NCBI RefSeq assembly: GCF_029203305.1
Contig: NC_089462.1
Span: 1,550,001 to 1,614,000, forward strand
DNA from: Yamadazyma tenuis
Lineage: Eukaryota; Ascomycota; Pichiomycetes; Serinales; Debaryomycetaceae
Length of the DNA stretch: 64,000 bases
Reading direction: 5' to 3'
Shown here one piece after another: positions 1 to 8,545 of this stretch (the first letter of the stretch is position 1; the number at the start of each line of letters is the position of its first letter). The notes under the pieces were generated by a model that made no database searches, was not told the origin of the DNA, and saw only the letters and a program-made list of their open reading frames with translations. The position numbers and the translations under genes are program-made.

Positions 1-770
1 AAGTAGGATCTGGTTATAATCGACAATTTATCCTTGATTTTGGTGAAGATGGGTTTGTTCCGGTTGATGATCACCAATGCTTTCTGGACAATTGACCGCT
101 TGATATCCTTGTTTCTCTCAAGTTCCTCCGGGCTTAACTCATTGATATTGATCTGACGCACACAAGCACAACCAAATAGCGTCTGGAGGTTTCGAGGGTC
201 GTCGTTAAAGTTTATCAAGTCGTTCAAATTGTCGTACGACTTGTTGGTGGAAAAGTCGTATACCAAGTTGAAGTTGGAAAAGGTTTCCTCAAATAAATGA
301 GACCCGTCTGGGAGAGATTGAAACGGTAAGTTCTTGAAAAGGCTGGCATCCAACTCGGGCACATAGTTGGACTTCCACCATTCAATCTCAGGCCCCCGGA
401 TGTGGTGGAAGTCGACCAAACAGATGGCAAATATAAAGTCGTTGGAGTTCTTATCGATCCTCAACTTGGGAGGAGAGCTGGAAATGACAGGTAAGTTCTT
501 TATCTGGATGGACCGACGGCGTGGGGTGTTGGGACTTATTATAGGACTGAGATCCTTGCTGTTACGAGGCCTGTGATCGTCTTCAAAGGATTTTTTGTCG
601 TTGTTGGTGGTTCTGCTGGTCAATCTGATGGGACGCATTTTGAATTCGTCAGGGGACGAGGACTCGAGGCTTGGTGCGGGTGGTGGTAGAGACGTGCGTC
701 TCTTAGCAAGACGGATAGGCTTGATGTTGAACTCCTCATCGTGCCACGGATTGTCGTCGTAGGTGTCCAT
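1..770 (-). CDS. AVL9: Avl9 family DENN-type protein, N-terminal part (truncated by window edge)
   Basis: The frame starts at the ATG whose first base is 770 and runs off the left edge, giving about 256 residues. After a basic, Ser-rich leader of about 95 residues comes a segment reading FAICLVDFHHIRGPEIEWW, then LPFQSLPDGSH, then TLFGCACVRQI, and later a stretch ending ITRSYF. The order and wording match the start of the Avl9/DENN domain in human AVL9 and yeast Avl9. In S. cerevisiae Avl9 acts in late secretory (exocytic) traffic from the Golgi. The C-terminal half is not visible. The gene is divergent from the peroxiredoxin at 994 across a 223-bp gap. The family call is firm; the exact orthologue is inferred. 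Confidence 0.8.
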   Translation of the reverse strand, partial: MDTYDDNPWHDEEFNIKPIRLAKRRTSLPPPAPSLESSSPDEFKMRPIRLTSRTTNNDKKSFEDDHRPRNSKDLSPIISPNTPRRRSIQIKNLPVISSSPPKLRIDKNSNDFIFAICLVDFHHIRGPEIEWWKSNYVPELDASLFKNLPFQSLPDGSHLFEETFSNFNLVYDFSTNKSYDNLNDLINFNDDPRNLQTLFGCACVRQININELSPEELERNKDIKRSIVQKALVIINRNKPIFTKIKDKLSIITRSY

Positions 771-993
771 TTACAGTTTATGGGGTTGATTTGATTATGG
801 GGATTTATTTAACTTCGCAGCGCGGGAAAAATATCACAGTTCGCTACTGACTACAAGCTTTCAATTGTGGAGACAGTGCATTTATTGATAAACCCAGACC
901 AGTTATTAGGTAACTGACCCGGATCTTTCATTGGTATAGTAGCCTAACCCTCAAAAAGTATACTTCGGGTTTTTCCGGCTAACCACTTCTCAT

Positions 994-1512
994 ATGCAAC
1001 AAGGTGATAAATTTCCCTCAGGAATCGAATTCCTCTATATCCCCGTGTCAAAGGGCGAGGACGCCCTCGCGTGCTCACGGCCATTGAAGCTCTCGTTTGA
1101 TAAGCTCATTGCCGACGGAAATCTCCTCGTAGTTTCGGTGCCGGCGGCGTTTTCGCCTCTCTGCACTGAACAGCACCTCCCTGAGATTTTAACCAACTTT
1201 GATAAACTCGATGCCCTAGGAATTAAGAACGTCGTGGTGTACTCGGTGAACGACGCATTCACTTTGAACGCGTGGGGGAAACTTCTTGTCAACAAATACA
1301 ACGTTGAAAGAAATGTGTACTTTGCATCTGATCCCAATGGACAGTTCACGGCATCTCACAAATTGGGGTCTGACAAGTCCAAGTTTGGGATGGGTTACCG
1401 GAGTGAACGGTTTGCGATGGTGATCTCCAAGGGCGTGGTGGCGTACTTGAAGAAGGATGACCAGGGAATGGAGAACAGTGGGATTAAGGGAATTATCACT
1501 GCCAAGTTGTGA
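994..1512 (+). CDS. PMP20: Peroxisomal peroxiredoxin, Pmp20/Ahp1 type, with PTS1
   Basis: A 172-residue thioredoxin-fold peroxidase of the Prx5/Ahp1 family, which reduces alkyl hydroperoxides and H2O2. The active-site loop PAAFSPLCTEQHLP places the peroxidatic Cys at residue 57. Another Cys at 27 sits about 30 residues upstream, close to the spacing of the resolving Cys31 and peroxidatic Cys62 of S. cerevisiae Ahp1, so it may serve as resolving Cys. The Trp of the NAWGK segment and the Arg of YRSERFAMV are family positions. The protein ends in Ala-Lys-Leu, a type 1 peroxisomal targeting signal as in Candida boidinii Pmp20, which protects peroxisomes during fatty-acid or methanol oxidation. 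It starts at the first ATG and is convergent with the cyclophilin gene. Confidence 0.88.
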   Translation: MQQGDKFPSGIEFLYIPVSKGEDALACSRPLKLSFDKLIADGNLLVVSVPAAFSPLCTEQHLPEILTNFDKLDALGIKNVVVYSVNDAFTLNAWGKLLVNKYNVERNVYFASDPNGQFTASHKLGSDKSKFGMGYRSERFAMVISKGVVAYLKKDDQGMENSGIKGIITAKL

Positions 1513-1630
1513 AATTTCTCATATACCACTGGTTAAAGTCAATAAAACTATACTCAAACCACTGCTTGTATACTCAATATAAACCAAAACTTGCTCTATA
1601 TAAGACCCACGGCAGTACCAGGCCCACTAC

Positions 1631-2119
1631 TTAGAGCTCACCGGAAGCCTCGATAACAATCTTGGCTCTGGTGGCACCAGTGCTGGAACCGTAGGATTCA
1701 ACCTGCTTTACAACGTCGTATCCGTCGACAACTTCTCCGAAAACAACGTGCTTTCCGTCCAACCATGGGCAGGCAACAGTGGTGATGAAGAATTGAGATC
1801 CGTTGGTGTTAGGACCAGCGTTGGCCATGGATAACAAACCAGGCTTTTCGTGCTTCTTGGCAAAGTTTTCATCGGCAAACTTTTCTCCGTAGATGGACTT
1901 ACCTCCGGTACCGTTACCTCTGGTGAAATCACCTCCTTGCAACATGAATTGAGGAATGACTCTGTGGAAAGCAGAGTTGGCGTATCCGAAACCCTTTTCA
2001 CCAGTGCACAAGGCTCTGAAGTTTTCGGTGGTCTTTGGCACAACATCGTTGTACAACTTGAAGGTGACTCTACCCAATTTGGCACCGTTGGCGGAGATAT
2101 CGAAGAAAACCTTGGACAT
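1631..2119 (-). CDS. CPR1: Cyclophilin A-type peptidyl-prolyl cis-trans isomerase
   Basis: A 162-residue single-domain cyclophilin, the usual length of cytosolic Cpr1. It catalyses cis-trans isomerisation of X-Pro bonds and is the cyclosporin A target. Active-site landmarks are [20 protein letters not shown] (catalytic Arg in FHR), the [15 protein letters not shown] segment and the [11 protein letters not shown] segment containing the drug-contact Trp and His. Start chosen at ATG 2119 (MSKVFFD), which begins right where the fold begins. The frame stays open 34 codons further upstream but only to a GTG, so that extension is not used in this call. It lies downstream of the AFG1-like gene on the same strand and is convergent with PMP20. 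Confidence 0.95.
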   Translation of the reverse strand: MSKVFFDISANGAKLGRVTFKLYNDVVPKTTENFRALCTGEKGFGYANSAFHRVIPQFMLQGGDFTRGNGTGGKSIYGEKFADENFAKKHEKPGLLSMANAGPNTNGSQFFITTVACPWLDGKHVVFGEVVDGYDVVKQVESYGSSTGATRAKIVIEASGEL

Positions 2120-2383
2120 ATTTGAATTACTGTTAAGAAAAGAAGTAAGTTGGAGGTGAAAGATTTTTGCCCACCACTTTAGAAGACTGCCGAAGAATTT
2201 TCGCGGAATTGGTGCGCACACGCGGCCTCTTTCCTGTTAGCAGTTTATTGCGTCACGAGTGCCTCCCATGAGGGCCTGGTTGTCGCACCACGAGGCTGGT
2301 AGGCCCCTCATTGAATTTGGTTCCATACACCTATGCCGTTTCGGGAAAAGCAACTGAGCAAATTAGGAAATTATACAGCACTA

Positions 2384-4534
2384 CTAATCTCTCATATTAG
2401 TGGAATTGAGCCACGAGCGGGCAATTTCGTCCTTAACCTTCCGCAGGCGGTTCCATTGGCCCATGGACCAGAAATGTTGGATGTTAGAAAAAATAGGTGC
2501 CAATTTGCGGTTGAACATCCGGAACGGCATTCTCATATCTCCTGCAATATCTCTCGGTAAAGACAGAATTAATTTGCCCTTATTGTGCAAAAGTTCACGG
2601 ATTTGTTCATCCACCTGCTCTTCGGCCTCGGGTGATAGCTGCTGTGGCTGGAGATGGATATCTCTGGTGGTGGTGGGATTGGAGGTGACCTCCCAGGGTC
2701 TCATGGTATCATCAATAGGTACCCACCGATCAGCCTGTCTCCACGCAGTTGAGCCTACCATCTCCTTGATTCTCAGCACCGCTCTTTTGTAGGCAAACTT
2801 TTCGTCTTCTCCCGTGAAAGCGGTGATGTCCTTATAATTACTGACTTGCGACTCGCGGTACTCGATTGTATGATTCTGGTCGTAGGTGGAGACATTGGGC
2901 CGATAGGGACTGGAGGTGGCAATGGACGTTTTGGAGAACATTTCCTCATCCTGGACCTCTAAGTTATTGTCGTTGCGGTCCCGGACCATTTGTTTGATTT
3001 CCTCAGGTGCCTCTGAGTCCTGCGCATCGGGGAAAAAGGTATAGTCGATGGGAACCTCAGACTTGATGTAAAACTGGCATTTGGACTCATAGAGAGCATC
3101 AAGAAGGGTGATGAATCTCCGGGCCTCGTTCTTCATTTTGGTGGTGAGAATTGGCACGTTGGTGAGGACTATGGTGCTGTAGTTTGATGCGAGGGTGATA
3201 TAATCGGATGAGCCGTAGAGACCTCGGCAAATGTAGTCAAAGTCGAGGTAGCAGATGCGGGATGAGAATGTCACTGGAAGGTGAGTGACACGGCTGTAGA
3301 CTTTGAATGATCCAGGAATGCCTCCTAGACGGGAATCTGCAATGGCGATTTCGGGTGCCATTAATGGTGACTGGTGGGGGATTTGCAACACTTTCAGTTT
3401 GATCAACCGGTTCCACTCGGCCGTGTGGTTGGGGTTGTTCCACACGACGGTGGCATTGCAGTCCAGGAGGTTCTGGGCCGAAAGCTGTACTCTGTAGTCT
3501 TTACTGGACCTCATATCCACCGAGGTGCACCGGTAGTTGAGAATGTTGACAAAGGTCTTGAACTTGGACTTGTGGAACTCGTTCGAGTACAACTCCTCGG
3601 GGAGCTTGTTGGAGGTGGCCACCAACACACCGCCGAGCTTGAAGTAGTAGGTGAATAAGATTTTGATGATGTTGGCAGACGCGATGTCGGGGAGCATGAA
3701 CTCGTCAAGCATGAGAATTGTGTTCTTGTTGATCATTTTCTGGGCAATTTCAAACAAGATGAACTCGTTCTCCATCAGGAGCCGGGAGTGATACCCGTGC
3801 AAGTTGGCAGTGAGGATTTTTTCATTCTGAATGCTGTGGATCTCGTTGTACACCCATAAAATGAAGTTATTGAAATGCCACCGCATCTTGGACTGGTGGG
3901 GTAAAGACGAGGCAAAAATGTCCATCAACATCGACTTGCCACACCCAACCTCTCCGTTTATGAGTAGTCCTTGGGGAGACAGGAAGTTACTCAACTCCTC
4001 CTCGTCGGTGATGATTTTGATGAGCAGCATTTTCTCAGCGTTGGGATCCCGGCGAAAGAGTCGGCTGAGGGTACCGAACCGTACATGGTGCAATCGGCGA
4101 CCCTGTTTGGCCTGGTCGTCCATGATCTGCTGGGCGTGCTTCAATTCGATCTTTCTAAGAAGAAGGCTGATTTTGATCTGGAGATCTTCGGGTGGCCGGT
4201 AGTCAATAACACGGTGGTAGAGCTTCTGGAACTCCTTCATAGCGCGGAGCTGGAACTCATCGCGTTCGAGGAGGCCTTGTGACACGTAGTTTTGGTAGAG
4301 AATAAACGGGTCTGTGACAGACAACAGGGTAGCGGCCAGTGCGGCATGGGCATTGGGGGTGCGGCCCTCGACGCCATGGGGGCCTGAGCTGGGCGGCGGG
4401 TGTGCGTGGAGTGGTGATGGATATGTAGCGACGGCGCTCATGCTCCGCACGAGTGCCTGGCGGGTGTACAATGAGTTCACCCGGTTCATGATATTGTAGT
4501 TGAATTTGCAACTGCGCGAAAAGCGATAACGCAT
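2384..4534 (-). CDS. AFG1/LACE1-family mitochondrial AAA-type ATPase, divergent
   Basis: A 716-residue P-loop ATPase. Walker A GEVGCGKS lies near residues 194-201 and Walker B ILMLDEF near 275-280. The surrounding wording (GCGKSMLMDIF, the HFNNFILWVY segment, LVATSNKLPEELYSNEFHK) follows the AFG1/LACE1 family, which works in the mitochondrion in turnover of respiratory-chain subunits. The N terminus is basic and Ser/Arg-rich without acids, fitting a mitochondrial presequence. ATGs exist at 4534 and, 15 codons later, at 4489; either yields a plausible presequence. It is longer than S. cerevisiae Afg1 (about 509 residues), mainly through an insert and a C-terminal extension of roughly 200 residues. 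The C-terminal third matches nothing I recognise. Confidence 0.75.
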   Translation of the reverse strand: MRYRFSRSCKFNYNIMNRVNSLYTRQALVRSMSAVATYPSPLHAHPPPSSGPHGVEGRTPNAHAALAATLLSVTDPFILYQNYVSQGLLERDEFQLRAMKEFQKLYHRVIDYRPPEDLQIKISLLLRKIELKHAQQIMDDQAKQGRRLHHVRFGTLSRLFRRDPNAEKMLLIKIITDEEELSNFLSPQGLLINGEVGCGKSMLMDIFASSLPHQSKMRWHFNNFILWVYNEIHSIQNEKILTANLHGYHSRLLMENEFILFEIAQKMINKNTILMLDEFMLPDIASANIIKILFTYYFKLGGVLVATSNKLPEELYSNEFHKSKFKTFVNILNYRCTSVDMRSSKDYRVQLSAQNLLDCNATVVWNNPNHTAEWNRLIKLKVLQIPHQSPLMAPEIAIADSRLGGIPGSFKVYSRVTHLPVTFSSRICYLDFDYICRGLYGSSDYITLASNYSTIVLTNVPILTTKMKNEARRFITLLDALYESKCQFYIKSEVPIDYTFFPDAQDSEAPEEIKQMVRDRNDNNLEVQDEEMFSKTSIATSSPYRPNVSTYDQNHTIEYRESQVSNYKDITAFTGEDEKFAYKRAVLRIKEMVGSTAWRQADRWVPIDDTMRPWEVTSNPTTTRDIHLQPQQLSPEAEEQVDEQIRELLHNKGKLILSLPRDIAGDMRMPFRMFNRKLAPIFSNIQHFWSMGQWNRLRKVKDEIARSWLNSTNMRD

Positions 4535-5070
4535 TTAGATCGCACGCCAATGAGAAGAGATGGGCAGACGAAGGGCGGGACGCGCGACATCGTCAAAATT
4601 GTGGACATTGTCGCGCCAACTCTGTCGCGAAAGCTGTGTCGCGAAAGCATTCTGCTAGGGGTCAAAAAAACTTCTCATCGCGCCAAAGCCTCCAGGAATG
4701 GTTATCAGGTTGGCAGCGGTGCGGTGGCGAAGTTGGTAAATGTTGAATGATAGAAACTCAATTTTGGTAAAGCTTATGTTCAAACAGCTGAGGGTATTGC
4801 TAGTCGGTAGGATACTAGCGATAATAACGATACCTTTGCGATAGAGATAAGGGTCGTACCGGGTTCGTGGTACTCGCACTCCCGCCACGTCTACTTTACG
4901 TCAAACGTGGGCTGGCATTTATCGCCGACTATAAATAGCGCATACCCTACCACCGAGTAGATTGAGTTATTTATAACCTTAATTAGCTATCCTGGCGCTG
5001 CGTTTGCTTACCCGCTTGTATATTTAAACCCAATCATTCGGAACAAACAAACAAACAAACAAACAACTAA
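4535..5070. other. Divergent intergenic region with TCGCG-rich cluster
   Basis: About 540 bp between two divergent genes with no supported gene. The half next to the AFG1-like gene carries a cluster of CG-rich words: CGCGACATCGTC at 4583-4594, TCGCG at 4611, and a direct repeat GTCGCGAAAGC at 4624-4634 and 4638-4648. The other half ends in a run of ACAA units (about 5043-5066) immediately before the ATG at 5071, probably 5' leader. A tRNA-like patch at about 4860-4890 was tested and does not fold. Confidence 0.6.
5043..5066 (+). repeat. (ACAA)n tract in the 5' leader of the 5071 gene
   Basis: Six near-perfect tetranucleotide units end five bases before the ATG at 5071. An A-rich, G-poor leader is typical of efficiently translated yeast mRNAs. 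The repeat is seen directly; any effect on translation is inference. Confidence 0.7.
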
Positions 5071-5841
5071 ATGGTTGAGGAAAAGCATACTAGGTCTACC
5101 AGATCCTCCTCCCATAGCTATAGAGGGATGCAAGTTCAAATCCTTCACGGCATAAAAACTTTTATCGGAGTGGTGCACGGGCCCGCAGTGGCAGCAGTGG
5201 CACTCACGGCGGTGGGGTCGTACATCCACGTGAGCCAGCTCATACAACTTCACAATCATCCAGAGGATGCTCAAAAACTCGATGCCAATGACTATGCGTG
5301 GGACATTTACTCGAGTGTGTTAAACCTTGTGTTTCTCACGCGGTTTGCCCTCAACACCCAATTGAATGTAGCATGGGAACTGGTTCTTCTCGTGGTGCAG
5401 TTTGGGTTTCTTGCTCACAACGTGCTAACGCTAGGGATAGTGTTAACATGGAGCTGGGTGTCGGTGCTCTATTACCTCCAGATTGTGTGTCCAGCGGTGA
5501 TGAATGTGATCAACATTTTGGACTATTTTCGGGGCCACATGGGGGTTACCCATTTGATGGTGAATTTCAACAACAACATATTGCCGGTGTTATTGACAAA
5601 CTCGTTTATGTGCATCAACCTATCTTTCAAAGTGTACTACGATACATGGACAATGACGGCGTACCGACTTCTTGAAAACCTGTTGAAGATCTACTGTTTG
5701 TATCAGTATATTTTGTATGAGTTGTTCAACCAATTTGAAGACGAGTTTTTACCGTATGAAGGGCACAGTCGACAGGATTATTTTTTAGTGGTTACGCTTA
5801 TAATGCAGGTGGTATATGACGGTGGTACATGTGGGCGTTGA
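5071..5841 (+). CDS. Hypothetical multi-pass membrane protein
   Basis: A 256-residue protein I do not recognise. After a Ser/Arg-rich N terminus of about 20 residues come several strongly hydrophobic stretches: around residues 35-55 (GPAVAAVALTAVGSYI), 82-95, 100-120 (AWELVLLVVQFGFLAHNVL), 122-145 and 185-205, consistent with four or five membrane passes. There is no N-terminal signal peptide and no catalytic motif. Conserved-looking acidic and aromatic residues sit between helices (ILDYFRGHMG, NQFEDEFLPYEG). It starts at the first ATG after the ACAA-rich leader and is divergent from the AFG1-like ATPase. Cellular location and role cannot be inferred. Confidence 0.6.
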   Translation: MVEEKHTRSTRSSSHSYRGMQVQILHGIKTFIGVVHGPAVAAVALTAVGSYIHVSQLIQLHNHPEDAQKLDANDYAWDIYSSVLNLVFLTRFALNTQLNVAWELVLLVVQFGFLAHNVLTLGIVLTWSWVSVLYYLQIVCPAVMNVINILDYFRGHMGVTHLMVNFNNNILPVLLTNSFMCINLSFKVYYDTWTMTAYRLLENLLKIYCLYQYILYELFNQFEDEFLPYEGHSRQDYFLVVTLIMQVVYDGGTCGR

Positions 5842-5957
5842 CAAGATGGTAACGTTATAATGAGCTAGTAATAAATACCAGTTAGTAAAGCCCAACCGGT
5901 TTCGGTTGGTCGCAAGAACTTGAATATGTCAGTAGTTTTCCTTTAAAATAGGTGTAG

Positions 5958-6111
5958 GAAGCCGAGTCAGTAGTTGAACGGAGGGCTAATGTTGGGGGAA
6001 GTGTACATGAGGCGAAGCCAGTAGTTGAGGGCTAGTACTGGGGGAAAGTGTACATGGAGGCGAAGTCAGTAGTTGAATGGAGGGCTAGTATTGGGGGAAA
6101 GTGTACATGAA
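5958..6111. repeat. Three tandem ~50-bp repeats overlapping the 3' end of the RRN5-like gene
   Basis: Three successive units of about 54, 48 and 52 bp share the core CAGTAGTTGA, GGAGGGCTA and GGGGGAAAGTGTACATG. On the minus strand each unit reads through MYTFPQY-like codons into a stop (unit 1 is degraded), so the last codons and stop of the gene ending at 6085 have been duplicated twice downstream. Only the copy nearest the gene is coding. Confidence 0.85.
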
Positions 6112-7554
6112 GCGTAGGAGCTGGCGAGAGGTTGGCGGTGGGTCGTTGGCTGGACGTTGGTTGTCATTGGGGACCTGTGCGTCTTCATAGCTACTATCTT
6201 CTGCACTAGCCTGCCTGTTGGTGTCCTCCGATTCTTCATGTGCCGTTTGTTCTGCCGTTTGTTCTGCTGTTCGTACCTCTGCCTGTTCTTCTGCCTGTTC
6301 TTCTGCCTGTTCTGCCGTTGGTGCCTCTGTTTCCTCCTCCTCTTCCTCCTCTTCCTCCTCTTCCTCCTCTTCCTCCTCTTCCTCCTCTTCCTCCTCTTCC
6401 TCCTCTATCAACTGTTTCACCTCCTCGTCTGTAAACATCGCCAGCGCCACATCCTCCGCGTTCGCAGTCGCCATGTACGTCAACAACACATGCTCTTCGT
6501 CCTGGCTGTCCCGCACATCTCTCTCGTCCAAGATTTCCGTCTCTGCCTGGAAAAGCGCCTCCTCCAATTCCTCATCGTGGTGCACCACCTCGAATCGCGG
6601 CACCGTGTCAATGGTCATACCGCCATTACCATCATCACCGAACCCTAGCACCACGTAGCTGGGCTCTGGCGGGGTGAACTGGGTCGACGGACGGAACACT
6701 TCCTCCTGCTTGATTCCTATGGTACTAAACTGCCCATTCGTGTAGTAATAATGGTCCCAGAAGTTGGAGGTGTAGCTGGTGGCATCCCGCACGTGACGCC
6801 TCTGTACTAGCACCGATTTGTTCCCACCATTGGTTTTGTTAAGGAGTTTCACCATCACCCTTCGTAGATAGCTTTTCGCGAGGGCCTCCGCGAGCTGGAC
6901 ACTTTTATAGGGAAGGTTCCACACCCGGTGGGGCGGGAAGCCCGCAACATAGCGTTGGAACTGCGCCAACTCCTCGGCCGCCAGCACCTCGAGGAGCTCG
7001 TTGGTGCCGTTGAACCGCTGAAATCGGCGGATTTCGTCATACTGTCGCATGTAGTCTTTGGCACAAATATGGTTCAGCTGGACTTCCTCAAACTGCACGA
7101 ATGCCGGGCTCAGCTCAAGCGCTCGTGGCATCTCCGCGTAGCTAACGAGGTACTTACGGAGTGATTTGGGCTTGCGAAAGTATTTTTGCAGCCGTTTAAC
7201 ATGCGTGAGGGTGTGTTTGAGAAAGTCGTAGTAAGCATATATCTCAAAAAGGGATTTGGATGGGAGCAGGGAGGCAATCACATCGGCACGGTGGATTGAG
7301 TGCCTGGAAAGAAGGTAGAAGAATGTGTTTTTCTCGGTGCTCAGCCACTGGACACCAGGATACTTGGAGTATCCTTGGTGGCGCTTGTATTTGGATCCGG
7401 TGATGGATACTTTGGATTCAGTGAAATGCTGGGGGGTTCCGTGGAAAAACTCTCGCACGGTGGTGTTGTAGTAGTTGATGTAGTTGCGGTTGCCGTGGAA
7501 CTGGCGTCGTTCGTTGGTGGAGGGTTTGGGGGTGGAGGGAATTGGTGTAGGCAT
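6085..7554 (-). CDS. RRN5-like protein with SANT-type domain and long poly-Glu tract
   Basis: A 489-residue protein. Near residues 65-120 it has a SANT/Myb-like stretch (WLSTEKNTFFYLLSRHSIH, then KSLFEIYAYYDFL), where a Trp is followed by an acidic/Lys pair and helices. This resembles Rrn5, a subunit of the upstream activation factor of RNA polymerase I; the assignment is tentative. The C-terminal third is highly acidic with a run of about 26 Glu (DNA 6330-6406) and AEQ/AEEQ repeats. Starts at ATG 7554; an open frame upstream in another phase is a shadow. Its last residues lie in a tandem DNA repeat. If not Rrn5, it is another SANT-containing nuclear protein. Confidence 0.5.
   Translation of the reverse strand: MPTPIPSTPKPSTNERRQFHGNRNYINYYNTTVREFFHGTPQHFTESKVSITGSKYKRHQGYSKYPGVQWLSTEKNTFFYLLSRHSIHRADVIASLLPSKSLFEIYAYYDFLKHTLTHVKRLQKYFRKPKSLRKYLVSYAEMPRALELSPAFVQFEEVQLNHICAKDYMRQYDEIRRFQRFNGTNELLEVLAAEELAQFQRYVAGFPPHRVWNLPYKSVQLAEALAKSYLRRVMVKLLNKTNGGNKSVLVQRRHVRDATSYTSNFWDHYYYTNGQFSTIGIKQEEVFRPSTQFTPPEPSYVVLGFGDDGNGGMTIDTVPRFEVVHHDEELEEALFQAETEILDERDVRDSQDEEHVLLTYMATANAEDVALAMFTDEEVKQLIEEEEEEEEEEEEEEEEEEEEEEEEETEAPTAEQAEEQAEEQAEVRTAEQTAEQTAHEESEDTNRQASAEDSSYEDAQVPNDNQRPANDPPPTSRQLLRFMYTFPQY
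6330..6406. repeat. CTCTTC-type hexanucleotide microsatellite encoding poly-Glu
   Basis: Roughly 77 bp of near-perfect CCTCTT/CCTCCT units, read on the minus strand as GAG/GAA Glu codons. Unit length is a multiple of three, so copy-number changes keep the frame. Adjacent DNA at 6241-6320 also repeats (codons for AEQ/AEEQ). Confidence 0.9.
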
Positions 7555-7972
7555 GGAGAATGGCGGTCGCGATGGTGATGAGAAAGTGAGAAGGTGAGAT
7601 CTGAGAACTCACCCGAAGGCATGGTGGGGTGTCTGCGTCACAAAAACGGAGAGTCACTGAGATGTATAGCTCATGTCTATTGGTGTATTAGTAACTACAT
7701 ATGTACATAGGAGAGTCGTGGTAGACTGTTGTCAGTTGTGGTTAGTATTTAGTGGTTGTCAGTATGTGAGTTGTTTGTCAGTATTTAGTGGTTTGTCAGT
7801 ATTTGACACTCGATTGATCTGGTGGAACGGACAGGAGTGATACATCTGATCTGAACAGCATCTATTTAGTTCTCGAGCATCAGCACATGAGCTTTAGTAA
7901 ATCATTCAAATTACCTTCAGAATGTTCTTCAATTGACCTTCACATCATCTTCAAATATCTGTCAGTGTCTCC
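7555..7972. other. Intergenic region with GTCAGT direct repeats
   Basis: About 420 bp between NBP2 and the RRN5-like gene, both on the minus strand. At 7731-7806 there are four imperfect direct repeats beginning GTCAGT, two of them reading TTTGTCAGTATTT. No gene is supported. The repeats sit about 180 bp upstream of the RRN5-like ATG, so they could belong to its promoter; this is inference. Confidence 0.6.
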
Positions 7973-8545
7973 CTACCTCCCAATCAGCACACTCTGAACA
8001 TGTCCCACCAACTCATCCACCCCCTTCTCCGGGTCCTCGTCATCCGTGTCAAGCCACTCACTCTCACTCTCCGCCATCTCACCTATAGGCTCCTGTAAAA
8101 TCTCGGGTAGAAACGGTCGAGGAATCTCCTTAGTGGAGTCTTCAAGTATCTGCACGTACTCCTCCGGCACAAGCCCGTTCTCCCCCGTGTCAGGATCTTC
8201 TGCCACCAACCACCCTTGCCCATGGCGATAGCTAATAAGGATAATCTGTCCTTCCGTCAAAGCAACTTCATTTTCATTTTCAGGGGCAAAGTCAAAGAGC
8301 ACCACCGCCCGCTGGTTAATCTCCATGTTATCATCGTTGTTTTTATAGTCATTATCATCATCTTCATTGTCATTAGTGTTGGCTCTTGGGTAGAACCCGT
8401 AGTCATAGTCAAGCATATCGTCATCCTCTTCCTCATCAAACACTGAGCGAGGCTCCTGCCAGGCGCTGTGAAGTGGGTGCAGCTCGGCGTACGCAAAGTC
8501 CTTGACCTGCGTGGAATCCGGGTATAGATTGGTTCCTGGTGCCAT
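7973..8545 (-). CDS. NBP2: Nbp2-like SH3 adaptor protein
   Basis: A 190-residue adaptor. An acidic Asp/Asn-rich N-terminal half is followed by one SH3 domain at about residues 79-135 with the canonical ALYDF-like start (VVLFDFAPENENEV), GQGWLVAE (the conserved Trp of the ligand groove) and GLVPEEYV. KDFAYAELHPLH near residue 15 and FISYKHGQGWLVAE-type wording match S. cerevisiae Nbp2, which recruits the phosphatase Ptc1 to the Hog1 and cell-wall MAP-kinase pathways. The longest frame starts at a GTG (8620); ATG 8545 aligns with the family start and leaves a 76-bp bidirectional promoter shared with GIR2. Confidence 0.88.
   Translation of the reverse strand: MAPGTNLYPDSTQVKDFAYAELHPLHSAWQEPRSVFDEEEDDDMLDYDYGFYPRANTNDNEDDDNDYKNNDDNMEINQRAVVLFDFAPENENEVALTEGQIILISYRHGQGWLVAEDPDTGENGLVPEEYVQILEDSTKEIPRPFLPEILQEPIGEMAESESEWLDTDDEDPEKGVDELVGHVQSVLIGR

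Noticed and set aside
4720..4890. Possible tRNA with GGTTCG-type B box
   Set aside because: No proper A box, the T arm does not pair, and no acceptor stem on either strand.
7341..7657. Minus-strand frames upstream and across the RRN5-like start, including a GTGAGT that could begin an intron
   Set aside because: No branch site between donor and start, and the frames are Pro/His-rich shadows.
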